DNA of 64,000 nucleotides from Rarobacter incanus (lineage in GTDB: Bacteria; Actinomycetota; Actinomycetes; Actinomycetales; Cellulomonadaceae), in assembly GCF_006715765.1 (NCBI RefSeq), contig NZ_VFNV01000001.1, positions 2,108,001 to 2,172,000 on the forward strand, written 5' to 3'. This document shows, piece after piece, positions 37,780-47,808 of the stretch (position 1 is the stretch's first letter; each line of letters starts with the position of its first letter). Made by a program: the position numbers and the translations under genes. The notes beneath the pieces are model-generated. The model was given only the letters and a program-made list of their open reading frames with translations. It searched no databases and was not told where the DNA came from.

Positions 37780-37789
37780 TCATGAGGTA
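37780..37789. promoter_or_regulatory. Palindrome CCTCATGAGG over the murA ribosome site
   Basis: A perfect 10-bp palindrome that includes part of the purine-rich ribosome site before GTG 37769. It could be a repressor site for the HTH domain of the protein, by inference. Confidence 0.35.
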
Positions 37790-37834
37790 AATGCGGGCGA
37801 TGCGGCGGCGCTGTGCGCCAACTCACCAAACATT

Positions 37835-37853
37835 CACGATGTGGAACATCATG
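37835..37853. promoter_or_regulatory. Operator-like inverted repeat upstream of HTH-MurA
   Basis: CACGATGT-GGA-ACATCATG: arms match at 7 of 8 positions, with a perfect GATGT/ACATC core, about 65 bp before the start codon. Size and symmetry fit a site for an XRE dimer. The rest of 37770-38050 shows no gene I trust. Confidence 0.45.
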
Positions 37854-38050
37854 TGTGAGATATGGGGAGGTGCTTCGCGTGGCTAGAACGCCCCGGACAA
37901 AACGCCAAACGCGTAAACCCGCGGCAAACCACGCGGCGCGGCAGTGCAAGCGCCGCAGCGACCGCCGCGACTTCGGAAAGCCTCCGCATGGCAGGTCGCG
38001 CAGATGCGTCGCCGATGGAGATCCTTGCGGGGCCCTGCGGCCTTGGCGCC

Positions 38051-38767
38051 CTAGGGCAGCCACTCCTCGCTTGGTCCCTGGCCGGAGTACCCCTGGCGCT
38101 CGCGCCACTGGTTGAAGTTCTTAGCCCAGGCCGCGTGCGCGGTGCGTTGGAAGTCTTGAAGCTGCTGTAGCGGCATGTCTAGCGCCGCCCTATGCCGTTT
38201 GAACATTGCCGCCAGCACCAAGAGGGTCATCGCGGAATCAGTGGTGGAGTTGTGCAAGGCATCGGGCACATCGACGTCGTAGACCTCGCAGAGCGTTTCG
38301 AGGGTGCGCTTGCCCCGGCGGTATCGATCGACGGCGCGGTCAAGCACCAGTGGATCAATGACTAGCGGGGAAATCCCGCCAGTGCGTTCTTGGATTGAGG
38401 GGAGGTTGTATCGATCGATCTCGGCGGCGAGCAACGGCAGGTCGTACGCCGCATTGAATACGACGATCGGCACGCCGGCCGCAATCCCGCCGGCCAGCGT
38501 CCCCGCCACCGCATCGATTCCCTGGGCCGCGTCCATCCCATTGGCCTGGGCGTATTCCGTTGTCACGCCGTGAATCGCGGCGGCACCGGCGGGAATGGGG
38601 ACGCCCGGGTCGATCAGCCACTCCTGCGTGGATATGGGAACGGTGCCCGGCACGGCCGTCACGATCGATGCGGTCACGATTCGATCAGCCACAACATCGA
38701 CGCCCGTGGTTTCGGTGTCAAAGGCCGCCACCGGGGCCTCAATCCATGCGTTCACTGTTCGCCTCAT
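38051..38767 (-). CDS. DEDD-family 3'-5' exonuclease (DNA polymerase III epsilon-like)
   Basis: 238 residues. Exo I is VAAFDTETTGVDV (about residue 14-26), Exo II is VVFNAAYDLPLLAAE, and Exo III is HNSTTDSAMT, so the four acidic residues and the His of the DEDDh class are present. Probably trims DNA 3' ends or proofreads; not linked to a polymerase gene here. ATG 38767 is chosen because the protein homology starts there; the ribosome site is weak. Divergent from guaB3. Confidence 0.88.
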   Translation of the reverse strand: MRRTVNAWIEAPVAAFDTETTGVDVVADRIVTASIVTAVPGTVPISTQEWLIDPGVPIPAGAAAIHGVTTEYAQANGMDAAQGIDAVAGTLAGGIAAGVPIVVFNAAYDLPLLAAEIDRYNLPSIQERTGGISPLVIDPLVLDRAVDRYRRGKRTLETLCEVYDVDVPDALHNSTTDSAMTLLVLAAMFKRHRAALDMPLQQLQDFQRTAHAAWAKNFNQWRERQGYSGQGPSEEWLP

Positions 38768-38857
38768 TACTGGTTGGTTCCGACTCGCTTTGATGGAGTT
38801 AAGGGTGCCACGCCCCACTGACACGCATCGCAATCGCACCAATGCGAGCGTAGCGGG

Positions 38858-38863
38858 TAGGCT
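38858..38863 (+). promoter_or_regulatory. -10 hexamer TAGGCT for guaB3
   Basis: TAGGCT, six bases, GTG 38870. Same leaderless spacing as truA and guaB. Confidence 0.5.
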
Positions 38864-38869
38864 GAACCA

Positions 38870-39994
38870 GTGAGCAATGAAGTTGAGATTGGACGCGGCA
38901 AGCGCGGTCGGCGCGCATATTCCTTCGATGATGTGGCGGTGGTGCCATCGCGGCGCACACGTGACCCGCGGGACGTGTCCACCGGTTGGCAGATAGACGC
39001 GTACCACTTCGATACCCCAATTATTGCGGCACCGATGGATTCGGTGATGTCACCGGCCACCGCGGTCCAATTTGGCCGGCTCGGCGGCCTGGGAGTGCTG
39101 GATCTTGAGGGCCTGTGGACACGCTACGAAGATCCCACGGATCAACTCGCCGAAATCGCACAACTGCCTGCAACCGCCGCTACCGCGCGGATGCAGGAAC
39201 TATACGAGGCGCCCATCGACGCCGACCTCATAACTCAGCGGTTGCATGAAATCCGTGAGGCGGGCGTGACGGTGGCGGGCGCACTGACCCCCGCCAGGAC
39301 GCAGCAGTTCTACAAGACCGTTGTGGATGCCGGCGTCGATCTCTTCGTCATTCGCGGTACCACGGTCTCGGCGGAACACGTATCGGGCAACGCGGAACCA
39401 CTGAACCTCAAGCGCTTCATTTATGAGCTCGATGTGCCCGTCATTGTTGGGGGCGCCGCAACCTACACCGCGGCCCTGCACCTCATGCGCACCGGCGCCG
39501 CGGGTGTTCTGGTTGGATTTGGCGGGGGAGCGGCGCACACCACGCGCGTATCGCTCGGCATCCACGCCCCCATGGCATCGGCAGTGGCGGATGTTGCCGC
39601 GGCTCGGCGCGATTATTTGGACGAGTCCGGCGGGCGGTATGTCCATGTCATCGCCGACGGCGCGGTTTCCCGTTCGGGGGACATGGTCAAGGCCATTGCT
39701 TGCGGCGCGGACGCAGTCATGATCGGGGCGGGGCTCGCCCGCGCCACCGAGGCCCCGGGCGCCGGCTGGCACTGGGGGCCAGAGGCGCACCACGGCCAGC
39801 TGCCGCGCGGCGAGCGAGTGCACGTCGGAACGGTCGGGTCGCTGGAAGAAATACTCTTCGGTCCGTCCTCGCGTGCCGACGGAACGATGAATATCGTCGG
39901 CGCCTTGCGCAGGGCAATGGCGACGACGGGTTACTCCGACGTCAAGGAATTCCAGCGCGTGGAAGTCGTTGTCTCGCCGTATCTGCCGGCGTAG
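38870..39994 (+). CDS. guaB3: GuaB3 family IMP dehydrogenase-related protein
   Basis: 374 residues. An IMPDH/GMP-reductase barrel (IIAAPMDSVMSPATAVQFGR, VIVGGAATYTAALHLMRTG, YVHVIADGAVSRSGDMVKAI) without CBS domains. The loop that holds the catalytic Cys in IMPDH (GPGSICTTR in the neighbouring GuaB) reads GFGGGAAHTTR here, so the Cys is absent, as I recall for other actinobacterial GuaB3 proteins. A classical IMPDH reaction is therefore unlikely; a reductase or regulatory role is possible. ptsI follows 13 bp later. Confidence 0.88.
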   Translation: MSNEVEIGRGKRGRRAYSFDDVAVVPSRRTRDPRDVSTGWQIDAYHFDTPIIAAPMDSVMSPATAVQFGRLGGLGVLDLEGLWTRYEDPTDQLAEIAQLPATAATARMQELYEAPIDADLITQRLHEIREAGVTVAGALTPARTQQFYKTVVDAGVDLFVIRGTTVSAEHVSGNAEPLNLKRFIYELDVPVIVGGAATYTAALHLMRTGAAGVLVGFGGGAAHTTRVSLGIHAPMASAVADVAAARRDYLDESGGRYVHVIADGAVSRSGDMVKAIACGADAVMIGAGLARATEAPGAGWHWGPEAHHGQLPRGERVHVGTVGSLEEILFGPSSRADGTMNIVGALRRAMATTGYSDVKEFQRVEVVVSPYLPA

Positions 39995-40006
39995 CCAACG
40001 GTCACG

Positions 40007-41734
40007 ATGAGGGATTCAACGGATTTGGGGCCCCGCATCTGGCGCGGTGTGGGAGTTGGCCGCGCGGGCGCGGTCGGTCCTGTCGTGCAGGTGCGCGGGG
40101 TTCCGCGGGTCGCCCCGGACACGCCCGTGCTCGTCGAGGGCATTCCCGCTGGGAAGTGGGCGCTACGCAACCTGGTGTCCGACGCATTCGCCGTCGTCAC
40201 CAGGCGGCTGCACGAGCGGGCGGGGCGCGCCACCGAAAACGCGAGATTGGCCTTCGAATCCGCCGCGGTGCTGGCCGAGGATCGGGCCCTGCAAGCAGAA
40301 GTTCTGGCCCGCATCGCGGACGGCGATCCCGCGGTCGCCGCCATCGATACCGTCATCGCCGGATTCGCCAGCTACCTTGCGGCGTCCGGCGAGCCCACGG
40401 CGGTGCACGATGTCGAACTGCGAAAAGTGCGCGACTGCGTGGTCGCAGAAATACTCGGTCTGCCGCAACCGGGCGTGCCCGAATTGGTGGAACCTACCGT
40501 GCTGGTTGCCAGGGAGCTATCGACCACGGATATCTCGTCCTTGAATAAGGACCTTGTGCTCGCCATCGTCACCGAATTGGGAGGCCCAACCAGCCATGCC
40601 GCGATCCTCGCGGGCCAAATTGATGTGCCGTGCATTGTGCAGGCGACTGGCGTAACAGAGCTGGCTGATGGGGTCGTCGTCGCGGTGGACACTGCGACGG
40701 GGACGGTGACTCTTGACCCAACCGACACCGACCGCGACCGTCTCGAACGCCGCCGATCCTCGATACGGGCGCTCGATAATGAGCGCGGTCCCGGCGTCAC
40801 GCGCGACGGCGTGGCGGTCGCGTTGGAAGCGAATATCGCCTCGATGGCCGACGCCGCGCGGCTCGCGGATTCCTCGGTGCAGGGCGTCGGGTTGTACCGC
40901 ACTGAGGCAGTTTTCTTGGAGCGCGCCACACCGCCCGGTGTCGACGAGCAGCGGGTGATATACGAACGCGTGCTGCGTTCGCTGGGCGGGCGCCCGGTGA
41001 CGATTCGCACCGTCGATGGCGGGGCGGATCGCCCCCTGGAATTCCTGCTCGGGCAGGGGATGGATCCCGCCACCGCGTTCGAGGCGTTGGGGCTGCGTGG
41101 GTTCAGGCTGGACGTGAGGTACCCGCAGATACTCGATTCGCAGTTGCGCGCGATCGCGGCCGCGCAGGACAACACGGGCGTGGCCGTGCGCGTGATGGCG
41201 CCCATGATTTCGACACCACGCGAGGCGGCTGAATTCGCCAAGAGGGCGCGCGAGTTCGGAATTGCGCAGGTGGGCGCGATGGTGGAGATTCCGTCCGCCG
41301 CGCTGCGCGCGAGCAAGATCCTGGAGCACGTCGACTTCATTTCGGTTGGAACCAACGACCTGGCGCAGTACACGATGGCGGCGGACCGGACGCTCGGCGA
41401 GCTGAGCCGGTTGCTCGACCCCTGGCAGCCGGCCGTCCTGGACCTGGTGTCGATGGCGGCGCGCGCCGGTAAAGAACACTCCAAGCCCGTTGCCGTGTGC
41501 GGTGAGGCGGCAGCGGATCCGGCGCTCGCCCTCGTGCTGGTTGGGTTGGGGGTTACCTCGCTGTCGATGGCCCCCGGGGCCGTCAGCGCGGTTCGGCACG
41601 CGATCCGGCACCATTCAGCGAAGGAAACACGCGCCATCGCGCGCGCGGCGTTGGCCGAATCGAGCCCGTCGAGCGCGAAACGTGCCGCGTTGGAACTGGT
41701 CGATCCGCAGGTGCGGGCCGACCTGGAGCTGTAG
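40007..41734 (+). CDS. ptsI: Phosphoenolpyruvate--protein phosphotransferase (PTS enzyme I)
   Basis: 575 residues. Enzyme I takes phosphate from PEP and passes it to HPr. The N-terminal domain leads to the active His in TELGGPTSHAAILAG (about residue 197); the C-terminal PEP domain has GVGLYRTEAVFLER, GLRGFRLDVRYPQIL, QVGAMVEIPSAAL, SVGTNDLAQYTMAADR and VAVCGEAAADP with the catalytic Cys. No HPr or enzyme II gene is next to it. ATG 40007 has no good ribosome site. The gene ends at a strong terminator. Confidence 0.94.
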   Translation: MRDSTDLGPRIWRGVGVGRAGAVGPVVQVRGVPRVAPDTPVLVEGIPAGKWALRNLVSDAFAVVTRRLHERAGRATENARLAFESAAVLAEDRALQAEVLARIADGDPAVAAIDTVIAGFASYLAASGEPTAVHDVELRKVRDCVVAEILGLPQPGVPELVEPTVLVARELSTTDISSLNKDLVLAIVTELGGPTSHAAILAGQIDVPCIVQATGVTELADGVVVAVDTATGTVTLDPTDTDRDRLERRRSSIRALDNERGPGVTRDGVAVALEANIASMADAARLADSSVQGVGLYRTEAVFLERATPPGVDEQRVIYERVLRSLGGRPVTIRTVDGGADRPLEFLLGQGMDPATAFEALGLRGFRLDVRYPQILDSQLRAIAAAQDNTGVAVRVMAPMISTPREAAEFAKRAREFGIAQVGAMVEIPSAALRASKILEHVDFISVGTNDLAQYTMAADRTLGELSRLLDPWQPAVLDLVSMAARAGKEHSKPVAVCGEAAADPALALVLVGLGVTSLSMAPGAVSAVRHAIRHHSAKETRAIARAALAESSPSSAKRAALELVDPQVRADLEL

Positions 41735-41750
41735 GCACTGCCCAACGAAC

Positions 41751-41791
41751 GCGTGTGGCGGGTTCCCTAATTCGGGGAACCCGCCACACGC
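41751..41791. terminator. Bidirectional terminator between ptsI and ackA
   Basis: A 17-bp perfect stem (GCGTGTGGCGGGTTCCC with its complement) and a 7-nt loop between two convergent genes. Confidence 0.88.
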
Positions 41792-41824
41792 GAGGGGGAT
41801 GCGGTGATTATTGCCGCTACGGCG

Positions 41825-43066
41825 TCACTTGTCCGCGATGAGCGCGACTACCTGGCGCGCGATGGCAAGCTCCTCGTTGGTGGGGACGACCATGACGTGG
41901 GTTGACGTCCAGTCGCGCGAGATGATCCGCGGCTCCTTCGACCGTTCCAGGTTCCGCTCGGGGTCGATCGCAACGCCCATGGGCTCCAAGTCGGCGATCA
42001 CGCGAGCGCGCACAATGTCATCGTTTTCGCCGACTCCGGCCGTGAAGACGATGACGTCCACGCGGCCCAAGATGGCGTGGTAGGCGCCGATGTACTTGCG
42101 CAGGCGGTGGATGTAGACGTCCAGGGCCAGCTTCGCGTCCTCGTTGCCCTCTTCAATCAGGCGGTGCAGTTCGCGGAAGTCGTTTTCCCCGCTCAGGCCC
42201 TTGATGCCCGACTCTTTGTTGAACAGGTGGTCAATCTCATCGATCGACATGCCTGCGTTGCGCGCCAGGTGGAATACCACCGCCGGGTCAATATCACCGG
42301 TGCGGGTACCCATGACCAGGCCCTCGAGCGGCGTCAGACCCATCGAGGTCTCCACCGCAACACCGCCCTTGACCGCGGTGATCGAGGCGCCGTTTCCGAG
42401 GTGCAACACGATCTGGTTCAGCTGGCTCAGATCGCGCCCCAGGACCCGGGCCACCTTCCCGGAGACATACTGGTGGCTGGTGCCGTGCGCGCCGTAGCGC
42501 CGGATCGCATACTTCTTGGCGACGTCCTTCTTGAGCGCGTACGTGTACGCCGCCTCGGGCAGCGTCGCGAAGAACGCGGAGTCGAAAACGGCCACGTGGG
42601 GGACGCCCGGAAGCAGGCGGCGGGCGACCTCCATGCCCTGCACGTGCGCGGGGTTGTGCAGCGGCGCAAGGGGGGCTAGCTCCAGGATCTTTGCCTGCAC
42701 CTCGTCGTCGATGAGCGTCGGCTTCGAAAAGACGTCGGCCCCCTGGACGACGCGGTGTCCCACCCCCACGACGTGGGCGCGGTCCAGATCCGGGCCCACC
42801 TCGGCGAACAGCGCCAGGACGATCTCCAGTGCCTCCGTGTGGTCCTTGACGGGCTGGCGCCGCTTGGTGGTGATCCCGGCGAATTTGTGGGTGATGACGC
42901 CCTCTTCTTCGCCGATGCGCTCGACGTTACCGACGGCAACGGGCTCACCGCCAGCCGGGTTGACCAGCTGGTACTTGACCGACGACGAACCGGAGTTGAG
43001 CACCAGGACAGTGTCGGATGCACCGTAGGCGCTCAGGCCCTCGTTGGCTGGGTTGGGGACGTTCAC
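41825..43066 (-). CDS. ackA: Acetate kinase
   Basis: 413 residues. It converts acetyl phosphate and ADP to acetate and ATP. VLVLNSGSSSVKYQL, VGHRVVQGAD, RRYGAHGTSHQYVS, IVLHLGNGASITAVKGG, and VFTAGVGENDDIVR cover the ASKHA fold and active site. The usual FDTAFHQTMP reads FDSAFFATLP here, keeping the Asp but replacing the following His. Last gene of xfp-pta-ackA, coupled by a four-base GTGA overlap. Confidence 0.95.
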   Translation of the reverse strand: MNVPNPANEGLSAYGASDTVLVLNSGSSSVKYQLVNPAGGEPVAVGNVERIGEEEGVITHKFAGITTKRRQPVKDHTEALEIVLALFAEVGPDLDRAHVVGVGHRVVQGADVFSKPTLIDDEVQAKILELAPLAPLHNPAHVQGMEVARRLLPGVPHVAVFDSAFFATLPEAAYTYALKKDVAKKYAIRRYGAHGTSHQYVSGKVARVLGRDLSQLNQIVLHLGNGASITAVKGGVAVETSMGLTPLEGLVMGTRTGDIDPAVVFHLARNAGMSIDEIDHLFNKESGIKGLSGENDFRELHRLIEEGNEDAKLALDVYIHRLRKYIGAYHAILGRVDVIVFTAGVGENDDIVRARVIADLEPMGVAIDPERNLERSKEPRIISRDWTSTHVMVVPTNEELAIARQVVALIADK

Positions 43067-45165
43067 GATTGGTTACTCCTGGAGGATTGCGCCTGAATGG
43101 CGGTGATGGCGACGGTGTTGACGATGTCCTGGACCAGCGCGCCTCGCGACAGGTCATTGACGGGTTTGCGCAGGCCCTGCAGGACCGGGCCGATGGCGAT
43201 CGCGCCCGATGACCGCTGCACGGCCTTGTACGTGTTGTTTCCGGTGTTGAGGTCGGGGAAGACGAATACGGTCGCGCGCCCGGCCACGTCGGACCCTGGC
43301 ATCTTCGATGCTGCGACCGACGCGTCGACGGCGGCATCGTACTGAATCGGGCCCTCCACGGACAGATCCGGGCGCCGCTCCTTGACCAGCTCGGTGGCCG
43401 CACGCACTTTGTCGACGTCCGCCCCGTGCCCGGACTCGCCGGTCGAGTACGAGAGCATCGCGATACGCGGTTCGATCCCGAACTGCTTTGCGGTGGCCGC
43501 CGACGAAATTGCGATGTCCGCGAGCTGCTCGGCAGTGGGGTCGGGGTTGACTGCACAGTCGCCGTAGGCCAAAACGCGATCCGCCAGGCACATGAGAAAT
43601 ACGGACGAGACCACCGACGTTCCGGGGACGGTCTTGATTATTTCGAAGCTCGGCTTGATGGTGTGCGCGGTGGTGTGTGCGGCGCCCGAGACCATACCGT
43701 CGGCGTATCCCAAATGCACCATGAGCGTCCCGAAGTAGGACACATCCGGAACAATCTCGCGTGCACGATCGACAGTCATGCCCTTGTGCTTGCGCAACTC
43801 GGTGTAAACGCTGGCGAATTCCTCGAGCAGCGGCGAGGTGGTGGGATCGATAAACGTCGCCGCCGAGAGGTCCAGCCCCAGGTCCGCGGCGCGTCCCCGA
43901 ATCTGCGTCTCGTTGCCCAAGATGATCAGGTCCGCCACCTGGCGCTGCAACAGCGTGGAGGCAGCCCGCAGAATGCGGTCGTCGCCGCCCTCGGGCAGCA
44001 CGATCCGCTTGCGCTCCGCGCGGGCCTTGCTCAGTAGGTCGTATTCGAACATCAGCGGTGTGACTACCGGCGGGCGTTCGACGGCCAACGAGTCGAGAAG
44101 CGCGCGCCCGTCAACGAATTGTTCGAAGAGGTTGAGCGCCAGATCCTTCTTGCGCTGGGAGTCGTTTGAGACGCGTCCGCGCACGGCGGCGGTCAGGTTC
44201 GCCGACTTGAAGGTCCCATACGACGTCTTGATGATCGGGATGTTCAAGTTCAGGTCGCGCACCAGGCGTTCGATCAGGGCGGGCGGTTCGAATCCGCCGT
44301 TGAGGATGATCCCGGCAAGCGATGGGAAGTTTGCGGCCGAGTGCGCAACCAGCAGGCCCAACAGAATGTCGGAGCGGTCCCCGGGGGTGATAACGACACC
44401 ACCGTCCGTGAGGCGGCCGATCAGGTGGTCGATGTTCATGGCGCCGATGATGACGTCGAGGGCCTCGCGGTTGAGCAGTTCCTTATCGCCAGAAACCAGC
44501 TCGCCCTTGACGGCATCGACCAGTTGCTGGACCGTGGGCGCGGACAGCAGCGAGTTGTCCGGCAGCACCCACACGGGGCTGTTCCCCGCGTGCAAGGTGG
44601 TGCGCAGCGAGGCGGCCTCGTCGGGCAATGCCTTGTTCACGACGGCGCCCACCAACGACGCGTGATGGGTCGAAAGCACGCCGGCCGATACGTCAATGAG
44701 CTGCTGGATCTCGTCGTTGCTGCGGCCCTGTCCCGAAACCACCAAAAGCACGGGCGCGCTGAGGTTCGTGGCGATCTGGGCGTTGAAGGAGAGCTCGGTT
44801 GGACCCGCCACGTCGGTGTAGTCGGAGCCGACAATGACAACGACGTCGCACTGGCTCTCGATCTCGTGGTACTTGGTGACTATCTGCGACAGCGCCATTT
44901 CTGGGTCGGCGTGGACGTCTTCGTAGTTGACGCCGGTCGCCTGTTCGGCGGTCAGATTGACGCCGTCGTGGGCCAAAAGCAGGTCCAGAACGTAGTCGCG
45001 GTCCTGGGGCGCGCCGGGTGTCGCATGCTTGGTGCGAGCTACGGGGCGGAACACGCCCACGCGTTCCACCTCGCGGGCGAGTAGGTCGACGACACCATAG
45101 GCCAGGGCGCCCTTGCCGGTGTCACCCTCGGGTGATGTGATGTAAATGCTGCGAGTGGTGCTCAC
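43063..45165 (-). CDS. pta: Phosphate acetyltransferase (long form)
   Basis: 700 residues. It interconverts acetyl phosphate and acetyl-CoA. N-terminal P-loop-like domain ([18 protein letters not shown]), central DRTGG domain (~200-330), and C-terminal catalytic domain (~370-695) with [37 protein letters not shown] and [17 protein letters not shown] 45165 follows AGGAGG nine bases upstream and overlaps the xfp stop (GTGA). Confidence 0.95.
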   Translation of the reverse strand: MSTTRSIYITSPEGDTGKGALAYGVVDLLAREVERVGVFRPVARTKHATPGAPQDRDYVLDLLLAHDGVNLTAEQATGVNYEDVHADPEMALSQIVTKYHEIESQCDVVVIVGSDYTDVAGPTELSFNAQIATNLSAPVLLVVSGQGRSNDEIQQLIDVSAGVLSTHHASLVGAVVNKALPDEAASLRTTLHAGNSPVWVLPDNSLLSAPTVQQLVDAVKGELVSGDKELLNREALDVIIGAMNIDHLIGRLTDGGVVITPGDRSDILLGLLVAHSAANFPSLAGIILNGGFEPPALIERLVRDLNLNIPIIKTSYGTFKSANLTAAVRGRVSNDSQRKKDLALNLFEQFVDGRALLDSLAVERPPVVTPLMFEYDLLSKARAERKRIVLPEGGDDRILRAASTLLQRQVADLIILGNETQIRGRAADLGLDLSAATFIDPTTSPLLEEFASVYTELRKHKGMTVDRAREIVPDVSYFGTLMVHLGYADGMVSGAAHTTAHTIKPSFEIIKTVPGTSVVSSVFLMCLADRVLAYGDCAVNPDPTAEQLADIAISSAATAKQFGIEPRIAMLSYSTGESGHGADVDKVRAATELVKERRPDLSVEGPIQYDAAVDASVAASKMPGSDVAGRATVFVFPDLNTGNNTYKAVQRSSGAIAIGPVLQGLRKPVNDLSRGALVQDIVNTVAITAIQAQSSRSNQS

Positions 45166-47603
45166 TCGTTGTCGCCTCCTGTAGCGGATGTGGCGGAAAT
45201 ACCGCGGAGATCGTCCCCGGCCCGGGCGCCTCTTGCGTCCGGCCACACCCAATCCCGAACCTCGGGTATGTCTTCCCCGTGAGCACGCGTGTACTCCCGG
45301 GCTGTGACGCGGGCATCGAGCATCTGCTGGCGCAGGCCGGCGTAGCGCGATGTCAGTTGCGGCACGCGGTCGATGACATCGATCACGAGCCTGTACCGGT
45401 CCAGGTCATTGAGCATGACCATGTCGAACGGTGTTGTTGTCGTTCCTTCCTCCTTGTAGCCACGCACGTGGATGTTGTCGTGGCCGCTACGGCGGTAGGT
45501 TAGACGGTGGATCAACCACGGGTACCCGTGGTACGCGAATATCACGGGACGATTAGCCGTGAAGATGGTATCGAAGTCGCTGTCGGGTAGTCCATGCGGG
45601 TGTTCTTGCGGGTCCTGCAGCCGCATCAGATCAACGACGTTCACCACGCGCACGCGCAGGTCAGGAACGTGGGTGCGCAGCAAATCGGCCGCCGCCAGCA
45701 CTTCGAGGGTCGGGACGTCGCCCGCGGCCGCCAAAACGACATCGGGATCGTGACCCGGCACCTCGGTTCCCGCCCATTCCCAGATGCCCAGACCGCGGGT
45801 GCAATGCGCCACGGCCTGCTCCATCGTGAGCCAGTTCGGCGCGGGTTGCTTGCCGGCGACCACGACGTTGACGTACTGGCGGGATCGCAGGCAGTGGTCG
45901 TACGTGCTCAGCAGCGTGTTCGCATCGGGGGGTAGGTAGACGCGGACCACTTCGGCCTTCTTGTTGACGACGTGGTCGATGAAACCGGGGTCCTGGTGGC
46001 TGAAGCCATTGTGGTCCTGGCGCCACACGTGACTCGATAGCAGGTAGTTGAGGCTGGCGATGGGGCGGCGCCACGGAATGTGGTTGGTAACCTTCAGCCA
46101 CTTGGCGTGCTGATTGAACATCGCGTCGATGATGTGGATGAAGGCTTCGTAGCAGTTAAACATGCCGTGGCGCCCGGTGAGAAGGTACCCCTCCAGCCAT
46201 CCTTGGCACTGGTGCTCGGATAGCATCTCGACCACTCGCCCCGCGCGCGCCAGATGCTCATCGACCTGCGGGGAGACGAATTGCGCCTCCCATACCTTGT
46301 CGGTGACGCGGTAGACGTCCTGCAGCCGATTCGAGGCGGTTTCATCGGGTCCGAAGATGCGGAAATTGTCGGGGTTGAGCTCGATGACGGCGGCCAGCCA
46401 CCGACCCAATACCTTGGTCGCTTCGCGCACGGTCGCCCCGGGGGCGGGCACTTCGACGGCGAAATCACGAAAATCGGGCAGGCGCAAATCTTTGAGGACG
46501 AGGCCGCCGTTCGCGTGCGGGTTCGCGCTCATACGCAGATTGCCCGCGGGAGCCAACGCGGAGATGTCAGCGGATATGCGGCCGTTGCGGTCGAATAGCT
46601 CTTCGGCGTGGTAGGAACGTAGCCATTCGTCCAAGATCGCCAGGTGTTCCGCGGTGTCGCGCGCGCTTGGCAGGGGGACTTGGTGCGCGCGCCAGGAACC
46701 TTCCGTGACCTTGCCGTCGATGACCTTCGGGCACGTCCAACCCTTGGGCGTCTTGAAGACGATCATCGGCCAGCGCGGTCGGGTCTTGTCGCCGTGCTGG
46801 GCCGCGTGCTTGATCGCGGCGATTTTGTCGAGCACGTCATCTAGCAGCGCCGCGAAACGGCGGTGGATGGAGAGGCGGTCCTCGTCATCGAATCCCGCCA
46901 CAAAAAGGTGCGGCTCATGCCCGTAGCCGACCATGAGCGCGGCCAATTCCTCATCCGGGATGCGCGCCAGCACGGTCGGGTTCGCGATCTTGTAGCCGTT
47001 GAGGTGCAGGATCGGCAAGACCACCCCGTCGTGGACGGGATTGAGGAACTTATTCGAGTGCCAGCTCGTGGCCAGCGGCCCCGTTTCGGCCTCGCCGTCG
47101 CCCACGACCGCGGCTACGAGCAGGTCGGGGTTGTCGAATGCTGCGCCGTAGGCGTGGGCGAGCGAGTATCCGAGTTCACCGCCCTCGTGGATCGAACCGG
47201 GGGTTTCGGGAGCGACGTGGCTGGGAATGCCGCCCGGGAACGAAAACTGGCGCATGAGTCGGCGCAGGCCCTCGGCGTCGTTCGTGATGTCGGGGTAGGT
47301 CTGGGTGTAGGTGCCGTCGAGATAGGAGCTGGCGACCAGGCCGGGACCGCCGTGCCCGGGGCCGGTGATGAAAATCGTTTCTTGCCGCCGTTCGGCGATC
47401 ACCCTGTTCAGGTGCGCGTACAGGAAGTTCAACCCCGGGGTGGTTCCCCAGTGGCCGAGCAGGCGCGGTTTTACGTCATCCCTGGTCAACGGCCGTTCCA
47501 GGAGCGGGTTATCGAGCAGGTAAATCTGTCCGACCGACAGGTAGTTTGCGGCGCGCCACCAGCGGTCAATCTGGCGCAGAGTGTCGTCGGTGACCTGAGC
47601 CAT
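45162..47603 (-). CDS. xfp: Xylulose-5-phosphate/fructose-6-phosphate phosphoketolase
   Basis: 813 residues. A thiamine-diphosphate enzyme that splits xylulose-5-P or fructose-6-P into acetyl phosphate plus a triose or tetrose phosphate. [64 protein letters not shown], and NGYKIANPT cover the ThDP and substrate sites; the C-terminal third is the XFP_C domain. AGGAG lies four bases before ATG 47603. First of the operon with pta and ackA, which together convert acetyl phosphate to ATP or acetyl-CoA. Whether it accepts both sugars is not visible. Confidence 0.95.
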   Translation of the reverse strand: MAQVTDDTLRQIDRWWRAANYLSVGQIYLLDNPLLERPLTRDDVKPRLLGHWGTTPGLNFLYAHLNRVIAERRQETIFITGPGHGGPGLVASSYLDGTYTQTYPDITNDAEGLRRLMRQFSFPGGIPSHVAPETPGSIHEGGELGYSLAHAYGAAFDNPDLLVAAVVGDGEAETGPLATSWHSNKFLNPVHDGVVLPILHLNGYKIANPTVLARIPDEELAALMVGYGHEPHLFVAGFDDEDRLSIHRRFAALLDDVLDKIAAIKHAAQHGDKTRPRWPMIVFKTPKGWTCPKVIDGKVTEGSWRAHQVPLPSARDTAEHLAILDEWLRSYHAEELFDRNGRISADISALAPAGNLRMSANPHANGGLVLKDLRLPDFRDFAVEVPAPGATVREATKVLGRWLAAVIELNPDNFRIFGPDETASNRLQDVYRVTDKVWEAQFVSPQVDEHLARAGRVVEMLSEHQCQGWLEGYLLTGRHGMFNCYEAFIHIIDAMFNQHAKWLKVTNHIPWRRPIASLNYLLSSHVWRQDHNGFSHQDPGFIDHVVNKKAEVVRVYLPPDANTLLSTYDHCLRSRQYVNVVVAGKQPAPNWLTMEQAVAHCTRGLGIWEWAGTEVPGHDPDVVLAAAGDVPTLEVLAAADLLRTHVPDLRVRVVNVVDLMRLQDPQEHPHGLPDSDFDTIFTANRPVIFAYHGYPWLIHRLTYRRSGHDNIHVRGYKEEGTTTTPFDMVMLNDLDRYRLVIDVIDRVPQLTSRYAGLRQQMLDARVTAREYTRAHGEDIPEVRDWVWPDARGARAGDDLRGISATSATGGDNE

Positions 47604-47795
47604 GATTCTCCTAGTGGTTCAATTCGCTACGTCCCGGGGTACCCCTCAATACAATCGTATGCGGCGCGGAAACGCATTAGGACTTACGGGCAGTTTGGCG
47701 CAAATTGCGAGTGTTGTGCGTCACGTTTCGCGCGCCGCAGTCCGCAAGAACGGGCGCCGCGCGCGGGGCGCGGTGGATCCCGCAAATTCAGGCGC

Positions 47796-47801
47796 TACGG
47801 T
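47796..47801 (+). promoter_or_regulatory. -10 hexamer TACGGT for the SURF1 gene
   Basis: TACGGT, seven bases, GTG 47809. The spacer (AGGTGGC) could also act as a ribosome site, so leaderless expression is less certain here. Confidence 0.4.
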
Positions 47802-47808
47802 AGGTGGC

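Noticed and set aside
37879-38115. Small basic plus-strand frame with GGAGG eight bases before GTG 37879
   Set aside because: The ribosome site is good, but the sequence is Arg/Pro/Ala rich, overlaps the exonuclease 3' end, lies in the promoter region of HTH-MurA and resembles nothing I know. Left as a possibility only.
40372-41745. 457-residue minus-strand open frame
   Set aside because: Antisense of ptsI, Ser/Thr/Arg rich, no motif.
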